20,397 bases of DNA from CAZQLW01 sp964639875 (lineage in GTDB: Archaea > Nanobdellota > Nanobdellia > Woesearchaeales > GW2011-AR9), in contig CAZXEM010000013.1 in the NCBI GenBank assembly GCA_964639875.1, positions 1-20,397 on the forward strand, in the 5' to 3' direction. Below, in pieces: positions 1-8,409 of this stretch. Each line of letters starts with the position of its first letter. Positions within the stretch are counted from its first letter, which is position 1. A program made the translations under genes and the position numbers. The notes beneath the pieces were generated by a model that saw nothing but the letters and a program-made list of their open reading frames with translations, was not told the DNA's origin and did not search any database.

Positions 1-621
1 GGATGTAAAACTAAAGAATATAGGTTTGGGGAAAGCATAATAATTAAAATGTTTTGGTAAAAATGATAATGGTTGCGATTCCATCTTTTCTAAATGTTTA
101 GGTTTTAATTCGCTTATGGTTGTATGGAACATAAAAATTTTGTAACCAGGTTCTTGTTCTAAGTTTTCTAAAAATAAATTTTGGTAATAAACTTTGTCTA
201 AAAGACCTTTCTTGCCCAACATCCCGGTAATTTTTGCACCTGTTTTTTGGTCAGTAGTAAATTTTAAATGTAACTTTTTTGTTTCTTGGTTAACTTCGCC
301 CTTACAAACGTTTTTTAACAAGCCAGCGTTTTCTAAAACGTCAAGCATAGTTTTTCCTGTTGGAGAAAAATCGTGACTGCCAGCAATTGCGTATATTGGA
401 ATTTGATGATCTTGTAGTTGTTTAAGTTTTTTTGTAACCAGTTTTAAAATGTCTAAATTAGGAAGAGAGGTGTTAAACAAATCGCCAGAAAATAAAATAA
501 AATCTACTTCTTTTTCCACACAATCATCCATTGCTTTAAGGAAAGCTTTCGTGGATAAGTTACGCATTTTTTCATCTCGCCAAGAACCAAGATGAAGATC
601 TGCTAAATGGGCATATTTCAT
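1..621 (-). CDS. mre11: Mre11/SbcD-type DNA repair nuclease, 3' part missing at window edge
   Basis: This encodes the calcineurin-like phosphoesterase domain of Mre11, the Mn-dependent nuclease that works with Rad50 on double-strand breaks. Translating from the ATG at 621 gives 207 residues with no stop before the window edge. Visible motifs are DLH near residues 8-10, FSGD near 45-48, AGSHD near 80-84 (canonical GNHD) and FMFHT near 163-167, in the family's order. The start is firm: it overlaps the stop of the upstream gene as ATGA, implying translational coupling. Oddly, where the GHxH metal-binding motif should follow the NYYA stretch near residue 195, the frame reads AFPKPIFF and no other frame restores GHxH. 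The C-terminal capping and Rad50-binding parts, and any rad50 gene, would lie to the left of the window. Family assignment is strong; catalytic competence is uncertain. Confidence 0.9.
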   Translation of the reverse strand, partial: MKYAHLADLHLGSWRDEKMRNLSTKAFLKAMDDCVEKEVDFILFSGDLFNTSLPNLDILKLVTKKLKQLQDHQIPIYAIAGSHDFSPTGKTMLDVLENAGLLKNVCKGEVNQETKKLHLKFTTDQKTGAKITGMLGKKGLLDKVYYQNLFLENLEQEPGYKIFMFHTTISELKPKHLEKMESQPLSFLPKHFNYYAFPKPIFFSFTS

Positions 622-902
622 TGTATTTTTCTTAAAATGTCGATGGGATTTTCTTTGTAAATTTCGTTACTAGAACCATAGAAACGTATTTCTTTTAGTT
701 GCCCTTCTGGTACTAAACCATTTAACAATGATCCCTCTATGCCTACTAAAATACTATCTTTTTCTGTATTTATTATTTCTCCAATTGTTCCTTTTGGAAT
801 TTCAGGCACCCACCAGGGCATTTCTCTTGGTTCATTGTTGTTAAAAGTTTCAATAAATTCTACTTTGTCCCCTACATCATAAATGATTCTATAATCTACC
901 AT
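618..902 (-). CDS. small unknown protein coupled to mre11
   Basis: A 94-aa protein of no family I recognise. The first half (VGDKVEF, then PKGTIGEII, then SILVGIEG) has the alternating beta-strand and glycine pattern of a small SH3/KOW-like barrel, which is only a guess. No signal peptide, membrane segment or cysteine pairs are visible. A TATA-like AATATAAAG lies about 25 nt upstream (around 921-931), so the transcript is probably leaderless and starts at the ATG at 902. Its TGA stop overlaps the mre11 start, so it is the first gene of a two-gene or longer operon. That suggests a role near DNA repair, but nothing in the sequence proves it. Confidence 0.75.
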   Translation of the reverse strand: MVDYRIIYDVGDKVEFIETFNNNEPREMPWWVPEIPKGTIGEIINTEKDSILVGIEGSLLNGLVPEGQLKEIRFYGSSNEIYKENPIDILRKIQ

Positions 903-974
903 GACTTATTAAAGAAAATGTTACTTTATATTGATTATTGTTTTACAGTGGTGAGATTAATTGTTAAACCTAAA

Positions 975-984
975 GATATAAATA
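975..984 (+). promoter_or_regulatory. TATA box of the M78 peptidase gene
   Basis: GATATAAATA, centred about 30 nt before the ATG at 1010. The geometry fits a leaderless archaeal transcript and decides the start choice. Confidence 0.6.
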
Positions 985-1009
985 TTTGTTCTGTTTTTCT
1001 TTTATAATT

Positions 1010-1471
1010 ATGGTTTCAAAAAAAGAGGTAGATAAGTTTGTAAAATCACAAGAAAGTATTCATCTTTATTCAAAAATGCAAAAAGCATTAACTGACGTTT
1101 TACTAAAATTTCCTAATAAAGATTTTTATAAAGTTACTAAAAATTTACAAATTATTTCTGTGCAGGAGGGAATTATCGGTCAAGGAATGGTTTTTCCAAA
1201 CCCAAAAGGAAAGTTTAAAATTATTTCTATAGTTTACATTCCTAAAATTCCTTTAAACGTTCTTCGGTTTATCATTGCCCATGAATTAGGACATATTCAT
1301 CAGGGAAGACACAAGATTGTAAAAGGAGAAGATAATTGGGCTTTAGAAAGGTACGCTAACAAGATGACTAAAGAGTGGGGCTTTCCGCCAACTAAAAATA
1401 TCTGGGATTGGATCACTAAATATATGAAAATGTTTAACTTAAATTTCCCTAAAGATTTTCCTAAAAATTGA
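1010..1471 (+). CDS. ImmA/IrrE-like (M78) zinc metallopeptidase
   Basis: A 153-aa predicted zinc peptidase of the ImmA/IrrE type. The HELGH motif sits at residues 91-95 in a helix (FIIAHELGHIHQGRH). It is followed by ALERYANK around 111-118, whose glutamate fits the third metal ligand of this family (ExxAN). Family members usually cleave a regulator or toxin-antitoxin partner and often carry a DNA-binding HTH domain; none is present here, so it is a stand-alone catalytic domain. I prefer the ATG at 1010 to an in-frame TTG at 986, because a TATA-like GATATAAATA at 975-984 places the transcription start at or next to 1010. The substrate is unknown. It converges with the unknown gene that ends at 1508. 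Confidence 0.85.
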   Translation: MVSKKEVDKFVKSQESIHLYSKMQKALTDVLLKFPNKDFYKVTKNLQIISVQEGIIGQGMVFPNPKGKFKIISIVYIPKIPLNVLRFIIAHELGHIHQGRHKIVKGEDNWALERYANKMTKEWGFPPTKNIWDWITKYMKMFNLNFPKDFPKN

Positions 1472-1483
1472 TCATTGTTCTGA

Positions 1484-1501
1484 AGAATATTTCTTTATTC
1501 T
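1484..1501. terminator. hairpin between convergent genes
   Basis: AGAATA and TATTCT form a perfect 6-bp stem around a 6-nt loop. It lies in the 36-nt gap between two convergent stop codons and is followed by T-rich sequence on the plus strand. It may act as a bidirectional 3'-end element; the stem is AU-rich, so the call is weak. Confidence 0.4.
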
Positions 1502-1507
1502 CTAGGG

Positions 1508-1879
1508 TTATTTCTTTTTAATTTTTTTCTCTTTAACCCAATCACATTCTTTAGTAAGAATTTTCATTACTTCTTTTTTCTGTTTAAGTTTTAAGTTAGC
1601 AAGAAAAAATACTTTTTTATTCCCGAAAACAATGTCCACAATAAAATTTTTACCTTGAAAATGAATGGTTCTATCTTTCAACTGAGTAATTTTTTGTTCT
1701 TTTTCAGTATAATTCTCATCACAAATACACTTTCCAGTAACCATCACACTAATTAATTCTTCTCTTGCTTTTAAATGAGACAAAATTTTAGCTAACACTT
1801 TAAGAAGTGATTGTTTTTTAAGAAAAGTAATGTTAAGATACTTATCTTCATGAATAATCCCTGCAATTTTCGGTTTCAT
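1508..1879 (-). CDS. unknown 123-aa basic protein
   Basis: I do not recognise this protein. It is lysine-rich with a strongly basic C terminus ending in KKIKKK. It has a CIC cysteine pair around residues 51-53 and predicted beta-strands in the second half (TIHFQGKNFIVDIVFGNKK). No membrane segment or signal peptide is visible. The ATG at 1879 is preceded by a TATA-like GTTTATTAAA at 1901-1910, about 27 nt upstream, consistent with a leaderless mRNA separate from the upstream helicase gene. The basic tail would suit nucleic-acid or ribosome contact, which is inference. Confidence 0.65.
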   Translation of the reverse strand: MKPKIAGIIHEDKYLNITFLKKQSLLKVLAKILSHLKAREELISVMVTGKCICDENYTEKEQKITQLKDRTIHFQGKNFIVDIVFGNKKVFFLANLKLKQKKEVMKILTKECDWVKEKKIKKK

Positions 1880-1929
1880 AAAGATAAGTAATATTTAACA
1901 TTTAATAAACTTTTTTATTTTGGTCCTAG

Positions 1930-3234
1930 TTACCTTCTGGTCATTTCTCTTGAACGAGGTTGAGTTCTTTCAGAAGGACGAGCAACTCCAGCTGATCTTG
2001 GTTGCCTTCTACGATCTCCGCCAGAATGGTGGCCGTGTTGATTTCTATGACCATGCGTGTCTCGATGACCACTAAAATGTCTACCTCTAAATCCTGGTCG
2101 ATCTCTGGACCTTGCTTCAAATCTTAACTTTTTAAATTCAGGTGCAGTCAATTCATCAATTTTTAAATCGTACCTTGCAAAGATACTGTTAAAAACTTCA
2201 TAATCTTTATCACTTAAAAGAGTAATTGCTTTTCCTTTACCACCTGCACGAGCAGTTCTTCCGATTCGGTGAATATACTCTTGTGGATCTTTAGACAAGT
2301 CATAGTTAAAGATATGAGTTATTCCTCTAATATCTAAACCACGAGCAGCAACTGCTGAAGCTACTAAAACTTTAACTTTATCCTTGTTAAGTCTTTCAAT
2401 TACTGTTAACCTTTTACTTTGAGTCATTTTACCATGAATCATTTCTGATTTAATTCCATGATTACGTAAATTGTTGTTTAACATTTCTACGGTTGACCTT
2501 GCAGAACAGAATATCATTACTCGATCGATATCCTCACTATTTAACAAATGTACTAATAACGAAAACTTTTCGTTATGAGCAACATTGTAATAATATTGTT
2601 CTAAAAATTCTTGCTTAACATGTTTATCTGCTTCTGCTACAACAGGATTTTTCATGTGCGTATGTTTAATATGTTCAATCTCTGAAGAGATTGTTGCTCC
2701 GAACAGTAAAATTTGCCTATCAGCGGGAGTTTGGGAAAGGATCCTTTCAATATCTTCAATGAAACCCATTTCTACCATTTTGTCAGCTTCGTCCAAAACG
2801 AAACAGTTAACATTAGAAAAGTTTACATTTCCTCTTTGTAAATGGTCTAATAATCTTCCTGGTGTTGCGACAACAATGTCTGCTCTTGCCATTTCTTTAA
2901 TTTGTGGGTTTAATGCAACACCACCATAAACAGTAGTTACGTAACAATTTTTATATTTAGAAAACTTTTTCAATTCTTGAGCAATTTGTACTGCTAATTC
3001 TCTAACTGGTGATAAGATTAAAACTTGTAATCCTTTACCGGGTTTAACATTTTCAACTATTGGCACTCCAAAAGCTACTGTTTTCCCTGAACCAGTATAT
3101 GACATTCCAATAACGTCTTTCCCTTCCAAGATTAAAGGAATAGCTAATTCTTGAATTTTTGTAGGATTAACAATCCCATTTTCTTTAAGTGCTTTACTCA
3201 CTTCTGTACTTACTTTTATATTTTCAAATAACAT
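1930..3234 (-). CDS. DEAD-box ATP-dependent RNA helicase
   Basis: A complete 434-aa DEAD-box helicase that unwinds RNA with ATP. Motifs appear in order: Q motif around residues 22-32 (PTKIQ), Walker A TGSGKT 47-52, Ia PVREL (canonical PTREL) 76-80, TPGRLLD 124-130, DEAD 148-151, GAT (canonical SAT) 179-181, IFCSA 241-245, ARGLDI 297-302 and HRIGRTARAG 322-331. The tail after about residue 370 is rich in Arg, Gly and His and is probably an RNA-binding disordered extension. The mRNA has a leader: AAAGGAGA lies about 13 nt before the ATG. A distal promoter element at 3374-3391 is identical over 18 nt to the one upstream of the cold-shock gene at 11626. A nearer TATA-like GTTATTTAAAC (3282-3292) is an alternative. 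A cold-shock or RNA-remodelling role is likely. Confidence 0.95.
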   Translation of the reverse strand: MLFENIKVSTEVSKALKENGIVNPTKIQELAIPLILEGKDVIGMSYTGSGKTVAFGVPIVENVKPGKGLQVLILSPVRELAVQIAQELKKFSKYKNCYVTTVYGGVALNPQIKEMARADIVVATPGRLLDHLQRGNVNFSNVNCFVLDEADKMVEMGFIEDIERILSQTPADRQILLFGATISSEIEHIKHTHMKNPVVAEADKHVKQEFLEQYYYNVAHNEKFSLLVHLLNSEDIDRVMIFCSARSTVEMLNNNLRNHGIKSEMIHGKMTQSKRLTVIERLNKDKVKVLVASAVAARGLDIRGITHIFNYDLSKDPQEYIHRIGRTARAGGKGKAITLLSDKDYEVFNSIFARYDLKIDELTAPEFKKLRFEARSRDRPGFRGRHFSGHRDTHGHRNQHGHHSGGDRRRQPRSAGVARPSERTQPRSREMTRR

Positions 3235-3245
3235 TTTTATTTATT

Positions 3246-3254
3246 TCTCCTTTG
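3246..3254 (-). promoter_or_regulatory. Shine-Dalgarno site of the helicase gene
   Basis: On the minus strand this reads CAAAGGAGA, about a dozen nt before the ATG at 3234. It is a clear ribosome binding site in a window where most genes look leaderless. Confidence 0.65.
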
Positions 3255-3373
3255 AACAAACTTATAATTTACTAAACTTTAGTTTAAATAACGTGAAACA
3301 GAATAAGTATAATTTTAATAATTGAAACTCTCTGTCTCTGCCTATTCAATATTGTTAATTAATTTGTTCAAGG

Positions 3374-3391
3374 GGTTTATAAACGTTTTGG
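3374..3391 (-). promoter_or_regulatory. 18-nt promoter element shared with the cold-shock gene
   Basis: The minus strand reads CCAAAACGTTTATAAACC. The same 18 nt occurs in sense orientation at 11523-11540 upstream of the cold-shock-domain gene. The TTTATAAA core is a TATA box and the flank just upstream is where BRE would lie. A start near 3352 would give the helicase mRNA a 5' UTR of roughly 115-120 nt. Confidence 0.7.
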
Positions 3392-3414
3392 TCATAAATT
3401 ACGTTTGAGATTAT

Positions 3415-5550
3415 TTATTTTTGATCTGATTTATACTGAACTATAATGTCGTTAGCTACAGATTGTAACCGATCAAAACTAAGGAACGGTTTATATGTTA
3501 AATTTGGTTTCATCGCCGCTAACCTTCCAATTCTTCTCGCAAAATTGCCTTCCTGAAATATAGAAAAGTATACCATTAAATTATCTTCTTGGTTAAGAAT
3601 TTTTTTAATTTCGGTCATACTTTGATCATGGTCAGTATTTAAATCACCATCGGTAACAATAACCTCTATAGTTTTACCAGGATTACATTTAGCATGGGCT
3701 TCTTGATATGCAGACAAATCGTGGTAAGTATAACCTTTCCCAGGATTTAACAAAACCTGTTTAGCAGAATTGTTGGGAGTATCATAAAAAGTTTGTAATT
3801 CTATTGGATCAGAAACAATAGTATTTCCGGGATTACTATAACTTACAGCAACTACTTGAATATCTTTACTCATTTCTTTTGCTGCTTGAGCAGTAGATTT
3901 TGCAATTCCATAAATAACATGCATTAAACAATCATACCTATCCTTTGTACCTACAAAAGAATCAGTTGATGTCATTGAACCAGAACCGTCCACTCTAAAA
4001 ATTATATTGTCCGGTAAAATGATCCCGGTTTTTTTATCTTGATAATCTGTAATTGGTTGTTCCTCCCATTCATAAATTTCATACTTAAATTGATATTGAG
4101 ATAATCTGCTTAAACAAATAAGCCCGGTATCTTGCTGAAACTGAACTATTTGGTCCATGGGCAAATCATATAATTGGTCAGGAGTTAACAATCTTTCACT
4201 AACTTTAACAGGAGTTTTAATTTTTCCTACTACTAACGTTTCAGATTCTAATGTTGGAGATTTAATGGGTAATGCTCGAGAATTTCTTTTATAATATTCA
4301 TCCTTAGCCAAATTAGATAACCTTTTATTACGATTATTGTTAGGAGCATTTTGATCGTTTGCAATTGATGCTAACATATTATTAACATCAGGATCATTTT
4401 GGTTAATCAAACTTTGTAATGTGTCTTCAGCACCACCACCTTCTTGTGAAGTTGAAGTTTGACCATCATCATCACTATTATTACCATCAGAATTTGCACC
4501 ATCCCTTTTCTCTTCTTTTTGTGTACTGATATATTTAGCAAGTGGTTCAATTATTCCTTCAACTGAACGATAACGTAATTCAGTAGAAGTGTTAATTCTT
4601 GTAATTGCTTCAGTAACATATTTTCTAGCGACACTACCCTTTGATTCATTTCTTGCATGATATAATTCTTGTGAAGAATCAATCATCTTATTTTTATCAA
4701 CACCAACAAGCAATAATTCATGTTTGTCAAGATGTTTTACTGAACCAGAAAGAGACCCAATTATTGCTGTTTCTAAATCTCTATCAGATATTTTTGTATT
4801 GATTTTATTTCTAAAATAATTAAAAACTTCGCCTCTTAAATCAGGATCATCGCAATGAAGTAAGGAGTATATTGACCTAGTTAAAGGATAAAATAAAGTT
4901 TCAGGTTTATGATCAGCTAATTCAACAACATCCCAGGTAGTTACAATTCCGTCAGGTAAACTTTCAATCAAATTCTGATCAAATTTATTACCTAACTTGG
5001 ATATTTCTGCTTCTAACAGTTTATCATAAACATTTCCGTTAGTTGAATAATGAGTGAAAAAAGTATCAATTAATAAATCCCAAATTGCATTTCTAACATT
5101 ACCTGTTTTGTTAATTAAATCTCTTGAAGAAAGGTGAGGTTCTGCTCTTTTAATCCCATTCTTTAAAGCAATGTCAAACTTTTCTTTATCAGTTTGACTT
5201 TTAGGACAATATACAGGATGAAACAATTCATGAAACAATAAGTAAGTGAACGTATCTTGAACTAATTGGTGCGCAAGTTCTTTTTTTTGACTTTTATTAA
5301 CATTAAACCCGTAAGCATTACTAAAAATTGGAACTACTACTTTTTCAAATTGTTCTAAAACATAATCTGGTTTGTAAACATGAAGCATAATTTTTTGATC
5401 ATCTGTAGCGGCCATCCAATGTCTTTTATTATTCGGATCAGGGTCTACACGTTCAATAGGCATATCAGAGAATAAAGGTTGTTGAGAAGAAGTTATCTCT
5501 CTCCAGATCAGTTCTGCATTTATTGATTCTTCTAACAACAAGGTTGCCAT
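3415..5550 (-). CDS. VWA-domain protein with N-terminal HExxH metallopeptidase-like domain
   Basis: A 711-aa last gene of a three-gene operon. Residues 107-111 read HELFH inside a hydrophobic helix (YLLFHELFH), followed by NAIWDLLID around 154-162. This layout resembles the putative metallopeptidase domain that precedes a VWA-like domain in DUF2201-type proteins. A low-complexity Asp/Ser/Gly/Asn linker spans roughly 345-410. The C-terminal VWA domain has an intact MIDAS: DGSGS at 521-525, a threonine near 608 (GYTYHD) and TDGD around 633-636. MIDAS proteins bind a divalent cation and a partner. MoxR-like AAA+ ATPases usually act with such VWA proteins in chaperone-like assembly or activation, and the ATPase gene lies 3 nt upstream. 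No signal peptide or membrane segment is visible, so it is probably cytoplasmic. Whether HELFH is catalytic is unknown. Confidence 0.88.
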   Translation of the reverse strand: MATLLLEESINAELIWREITSSQQPLFSDMPIERVDPDPNNKRHWMAATDDQKIMLHVYKPDYVLEQFEKVVVPIFSNAYGFNVNKSQKKELAHQLVQDTFTYLLFHELFHPVYCPKSQTDKEKFDIALKNGIKRAEPHLSSRDLINKTGNVRNAIWDLLIDTFFTHYSTNGNVYDKLLEAEISKLGNKFDQNLIESLPDGIVTTWDVVELADHKPETLFYPLTRSIYSLLHCDDPDLRGEVFNYFRNKINTKISDRDLETAIIGSLSGSVKHLDKHELLLVGVDKNKMIDSSQELYHARNESKGSVARKYVTEAITRINTSTELRYRSVEGIIEPLAKYISTQKEEKRDGANSDGNNSDDDGQTSTSQEGGGAEDTLQSLINQNDPDVNNMLASIANDQNAPNNNRNKRLSNLAKDEYYKRNSRALPIKSPTLESETLVVGKIKTPVKVSERLLTPDQLYDLPMDQIVQFQQDTGLICLSRLSQYQFKYEIYEWEEQPITDYQDKKTGIILPDNIIFRVDGSGSMTSTDSFVGTKDRYDCLMHVIYGIAKSTAQAAKEMSKDIQVVAVSYSNPGNTIVSDPIELQTFYDTPNNSAKQVLLNPGKGYTYHDLSAYQEAHAKCNPGKTIEVIVTDGDLNTDHDQSMTEIKKILNQEDNLMVYFSIFQEGNFARRIGRLAAMKPNLTYKPFLSFDRLQSVANDIIVQYKSDQK

Positions 5551-5553
5551 TTT

Positions 5554-7506
5554 CTAAATACCAAAAACTCTTTCTACTCTTGGTAGAGTATAATTTGTTT
5601 TTACGTCATTTCTTGCTTTTTTAACAACGTCAGTTAAAGCAACATATCTTGGCATAACTTTATCACTTGGACTTATTTGGTTAAACCCTTCAGCTATTTC
5701 TCTTCTGTATTGATGAATAAAACCTGCTAATGAAGCTATATCACTATTAACTCTTGCAACTAATAATTTTTTAGTATCACTACCATCGTCTAATCCTCTT
5801 AATAATGCAGAAGTTTTATTTAATTCACTTATCATCTTCGTAGCATATTCATCAGCTTTCAAGTTTTCATCTTTTTTAATAGTATTAACTGCTACATATG
5901 AACAAAGATATCTAATACTTTGATCAGGATTATTTAAATCAAACTTCACTTCATCATTATAAACTTCTGAAGAAAAATTAGTCAGTAAACTTACATAATC
6001 AGTAAAAGCTTGATTAATTACATTTACTGGTGAAGTGCCATTTTTAGTTTGAACTTTATCATTCAAAACAATTGCATAAGCTGAAGCAATATCTCTAACA
6101 GTTAATGGGGCTTGTAAAGTTTTAAACTCGTCAAGTGCAGAAGTTCCATTTTCACGGGAAATTTCATAAGACTTTTTATAACGAGTAATTAAAGCTAAAG
6201 CGTCAGCTATCTTTGTTGCTTTAGTTTTATCCCTTTCAATTAAAGCTTCATTAAAAGCAGCTCTAACCTTTTCAATTCTTAAAATTAGTTGAGATTTGGT
6301 ATCAACACTAGTATTGTATACAAAATTTGCATTATACTGTTTCAGTTCATCTGTCCACTGTTGAGCAATTTCTAATTCATCATTAAAATTACTTTCAAGA
6401 TCATTACCGCCCGTAAGCATAATTATATGGTCTGCACTTTCTACTGCTGACTTTAAAAATAAATTCCTTGCATTAGCAGGGTCAAAACTTGCAGCATGAA
6501 TATTAAGATATTCTTGGTTTGCTCTTATTTTCTCTTCAGGTTTAGTACTTTGTGGGATTAAAAATTCTCTTATTTTCTTAGTATCAACATCTAAATAATT
6601 AGCTAGTTTTACTGTAAATAAATCCATAAATGTTTGATGATGATGATTAAACTGTTCAGTCATATTAATTGTTGCCGCACCAGAATTTAAAGCCATGTTA
6701 GGATAATTAATTCTAACTTGCCTGTTACCTACAGCACCATCCGTACGTCTTGCACCAGAATATTCTGGGTTAGGTGGATTTTGTGCACTATGAACAGCTA
6801 CTGGTTTAACTTTTTCATCTTCAAAATCAATTTTTACATCTTTACCATTAACATTAATTTGTGGAATTGGTAATCCTAATTCTGCTCTTTCACCGGTTGC
6901 TAAAACTACTTGATTATCAAGTAAACCTAAAATAGCGTTTGTATCTCCCCTATTTTGTTCATCAATAAATAAAGCAGCAATTTCTCGGACAGCTTTTTTG
7001 TTAATGTTAATTCTTAGAACTCCTTCGTTAGGGTCAACTCTACCCTCAATATAAGGTTGAAGTACATTAGACATGTTAGTGTTAAGTCTTATCCCTCTAC
7101 GATTATCAGCATCATAAACAGTCTTTAAAACTTGTTCAAGTGTATAAGTTTTACCAGTACCAGTAATCCCTTCAGATAATAATGCTACTCGATCACATTG
7201 AAATGATGCAAATACAAAATCAGCATAATCTACGTCTATTGCACTTTTTGCAGGAACAAGGCCTTTTCCTTCCAAAAAAGTAAATTCTAATGAACTAGAA
7301 TCTTGGTCATAAGCAATTCTAAACAGAGGTGTTGGTGCTACCCTAGAACCCATTGTTTGTGATGCTGATTCAATAGTTGCAAGGAAAGCAGCTTGATGTA
7401 ACTTTTCTTTAATTTCAGACTGATTATAACCATCCCTGGCTAATTCAGTAGCAATTAATTCTAATGCTTTTGTTTGTGGAATATTTATTTTATTTTCAGA
7501 TGTCAT
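5554..7506 (-). CDS. MoxR-like AAA+ ATPase
   Basis: A 650-aa ATPase, long for the MoxR group (typically 300-350 aa). An N-terminal helical region precedes the AAA+ core. Walker A is GITGTGKT at 113-120, Walker B is ALFIDEQ at 178-184, and a sensor-1 asparagine lies in HSAQNP around 239-244. Arginines around 253-265 (GARRTDGAVGNRQVR) may include finger residues. The strand after Walker B (LLDNQVVLATGE) is typical of MoxR/CbbQ/GvpN-like proteins, which remodel client complexes. The C-terminal 350 residues are predicted mainly helical and unrecognised. The gene starts 1 nt after the stop of the first operon gene and ends 3 nt before the VWA gene, so the three are almost certainly co-expressed. 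The client is unknown. Confidence 0.88.
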   Translation of the reverse strand: MTSENKINIPQTKALELIATELARDGYNQSEIKEKLHQAAFLATIESASQTMGSRVAPTPLFRIAYDQDSSSLEFTFLEGKGLVPAKSAIDVDYADFVFASFQCDRVALLSEGITGTGKTYTLEQVLKTVYDADNRRGIRLNTNMSNVLQPYIEGRVDPNEGVLRININKKAVREIAALFIDEQNRGDTNAILGLLDNQVVLATGERAELGLPIPQINVNGKDVKIDFEDEKVKPVAVHSAQNPPNPEYSGARRTDGAVGNRQVRINYPNMALNSGAATINMTEQFNHHHQTFMDLFTVKLANYLDVDTKKIREFLIPQSTKPEEKIRANQEYLNIHAASFDPANARNLFLKSAVESADHIIMLTGGNDLESNFNDELEIAQQWTDELKQYNANFVYNTSVDTKSQLILRIEKVRAAFNEALIERDKTKATKIADALALITRYKKSYEISRENGTSALDEFKTLQAPLTVRDIASAYAIVLNDKVQTKNGTSPVNVINQAFTDYVSLLTNFSSEVYNDEVKFDLNNPDQSIRYLCSYVAVNTIKKDENLKADEYATKMISELNKTSALLRGLDDGSDTKKLLVARVNSDIASLAGFIHQYRREIAEGFNQISPSDKVMPRYVALTDVVKKARNDVKTNYTLPRVERVFGI

Positions 7507-7507
7507 T

Positions 7508-8386
7508 TTATGGTCCAGGGATATTCCTTAAGGAATCCCTAAAGTTTTCAAGTCGGTCAGTATATTCGGCGATACCTTTAATTTTATTCTCACCACCAAT
7601 TCTTACTATTTCATGGAAAGGAATAATATGTGGGTTTTGAGTAATAGTATTCATATCAGAAAGAGTTAGACAATATTCATTAATGTCAGCATTATTATTT
7701 TCACTTAACGTATATTGAGCTTCAAATTTATGACTAAATGGATAAACTTTGCTTTCTCTTGCAGCATTAAAAAAGAAGGTTAAAGGTTCTCGATCTTCAG
7801 GATTAAGAGTAAGTAATAATAAATACACATCTGCCATAATGGTATATTTTCCACTTAATTTTCGAACTTGAGCAATACCAGGAAGATAAGGTTGTAATTC
7901 TGGTTTTGAAGCATCAATATTTTTAGTTTCATCAGTAATTTCAAGACGATCAGAAAACTCTTCTAAAAAATAATCAACATGTTCATCACCAATTGAAACT
8001 GCAATTGCTCGTTTAAGAGATTCATAAGGTATCTCCGGATTTAACGTTAAATCACCAATTACAACGCGACCACTTTTAGAATGTTCATAGCGTAAATCAG
8101 ATATTTTAAAAAATGAGTTACCTAAAGATTTTACAATTTCAGTGATTTCTGGATTAAGTAAGTTATACACCTTAATAAAATTATAAGAAGGACTTGGATC
8201 ACCACCAACAGCACCTAAATAATTAATTAACCTTCCATCTAAGTAACTCATGTCAACATTTTTAATTCCATTAACAAATGAAGAAACGGGTTTAGAATCA
8301 GAAGTTACTGGATTAACAATAACATCTTCTAAAGAATTTGATTCTAAATCTAATTCTCCCCCTTGAACAATACGATTATCAGTCAT
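7508..8386 (-). CDS. unknown 292-aa first gene of the MoxR-VWA operon
   Basis: I do not recognise this protein. It is soluble-looking, mildly acidic, has no cysteine clusters, signal peptide or membrane helix, and mixes helices and strands. A central hydrophobic helix (ADVYLLLLTL) follows a probable strand near residue 180. It is the promoter-proximal gene, preceded by a TATA box at 8410-8418 about 28 nt from the ATG, so the transcript is probably leaderless. The 1-nt gap to the ATPase gene points to an obligate partner, either an adaptor or the client of the MoxR-VWA pair. MoxR-VWA loci often carry a third component of variable sequence; assigning it that role is inference from position. Confidence 0.75.
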   Translation of the reverse strand: MTDNRIVQGGELDLESNSLEDVIVNPVTSDSKPVSSFVNGIKNVDMSYLDGRLINYLGAVGGDPSPSYNFIKVYNLLNPEITEIVKSLGNSFFKISDLRYEHSKSGRVVIGDLTLNPEIPYESLKRAIAVSIGDEHVDYFLEEFSDRLEITDETKNIDASKPELQPYLPGIAQVRKLSGKYTIMADVYLLLLTLNPEDREPLTFFFNAARESKVYPFSHKFEAQYTLSENNNADINEYCLTLSDMNTITQNPHIIPFHEIVRIGGENKIKGIAEYTDRLENFRDSLRNIPGP

Positions 8387-8409
8387 TTTATAAGTAATAT
8401 TAGCTAATA

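Noticed and set aside
194..376. Plus-strand open frame opposite mre11
   Set aside because: It is antisense to conserved phosphoesterase motifs.
986..1009. Longer N terminus of the M78 peptidase from a TTG at 986
   Set aside because: The TATA box at 975-984 overlaps or abuts this codon, so it would lie upstream of the transcription start; the ATG at 1010 fits.
2654..2929. Plus-strand open frame of 91 codons inside the helicase gene
   Set aside because: It lies opposite the conserved helicase motifs and its product has no plausible features; an antisense shadow.
3252..3371. 9-bp inverted repeat TTGAACAAA/TTTGTTCAA around the helicase leader, as an RNA switch masking the ribosome site
   Set aside because: The distal arm would lie upstream of the expected transcription start of the 18-nt promoter, so it would not be in the mRNA.
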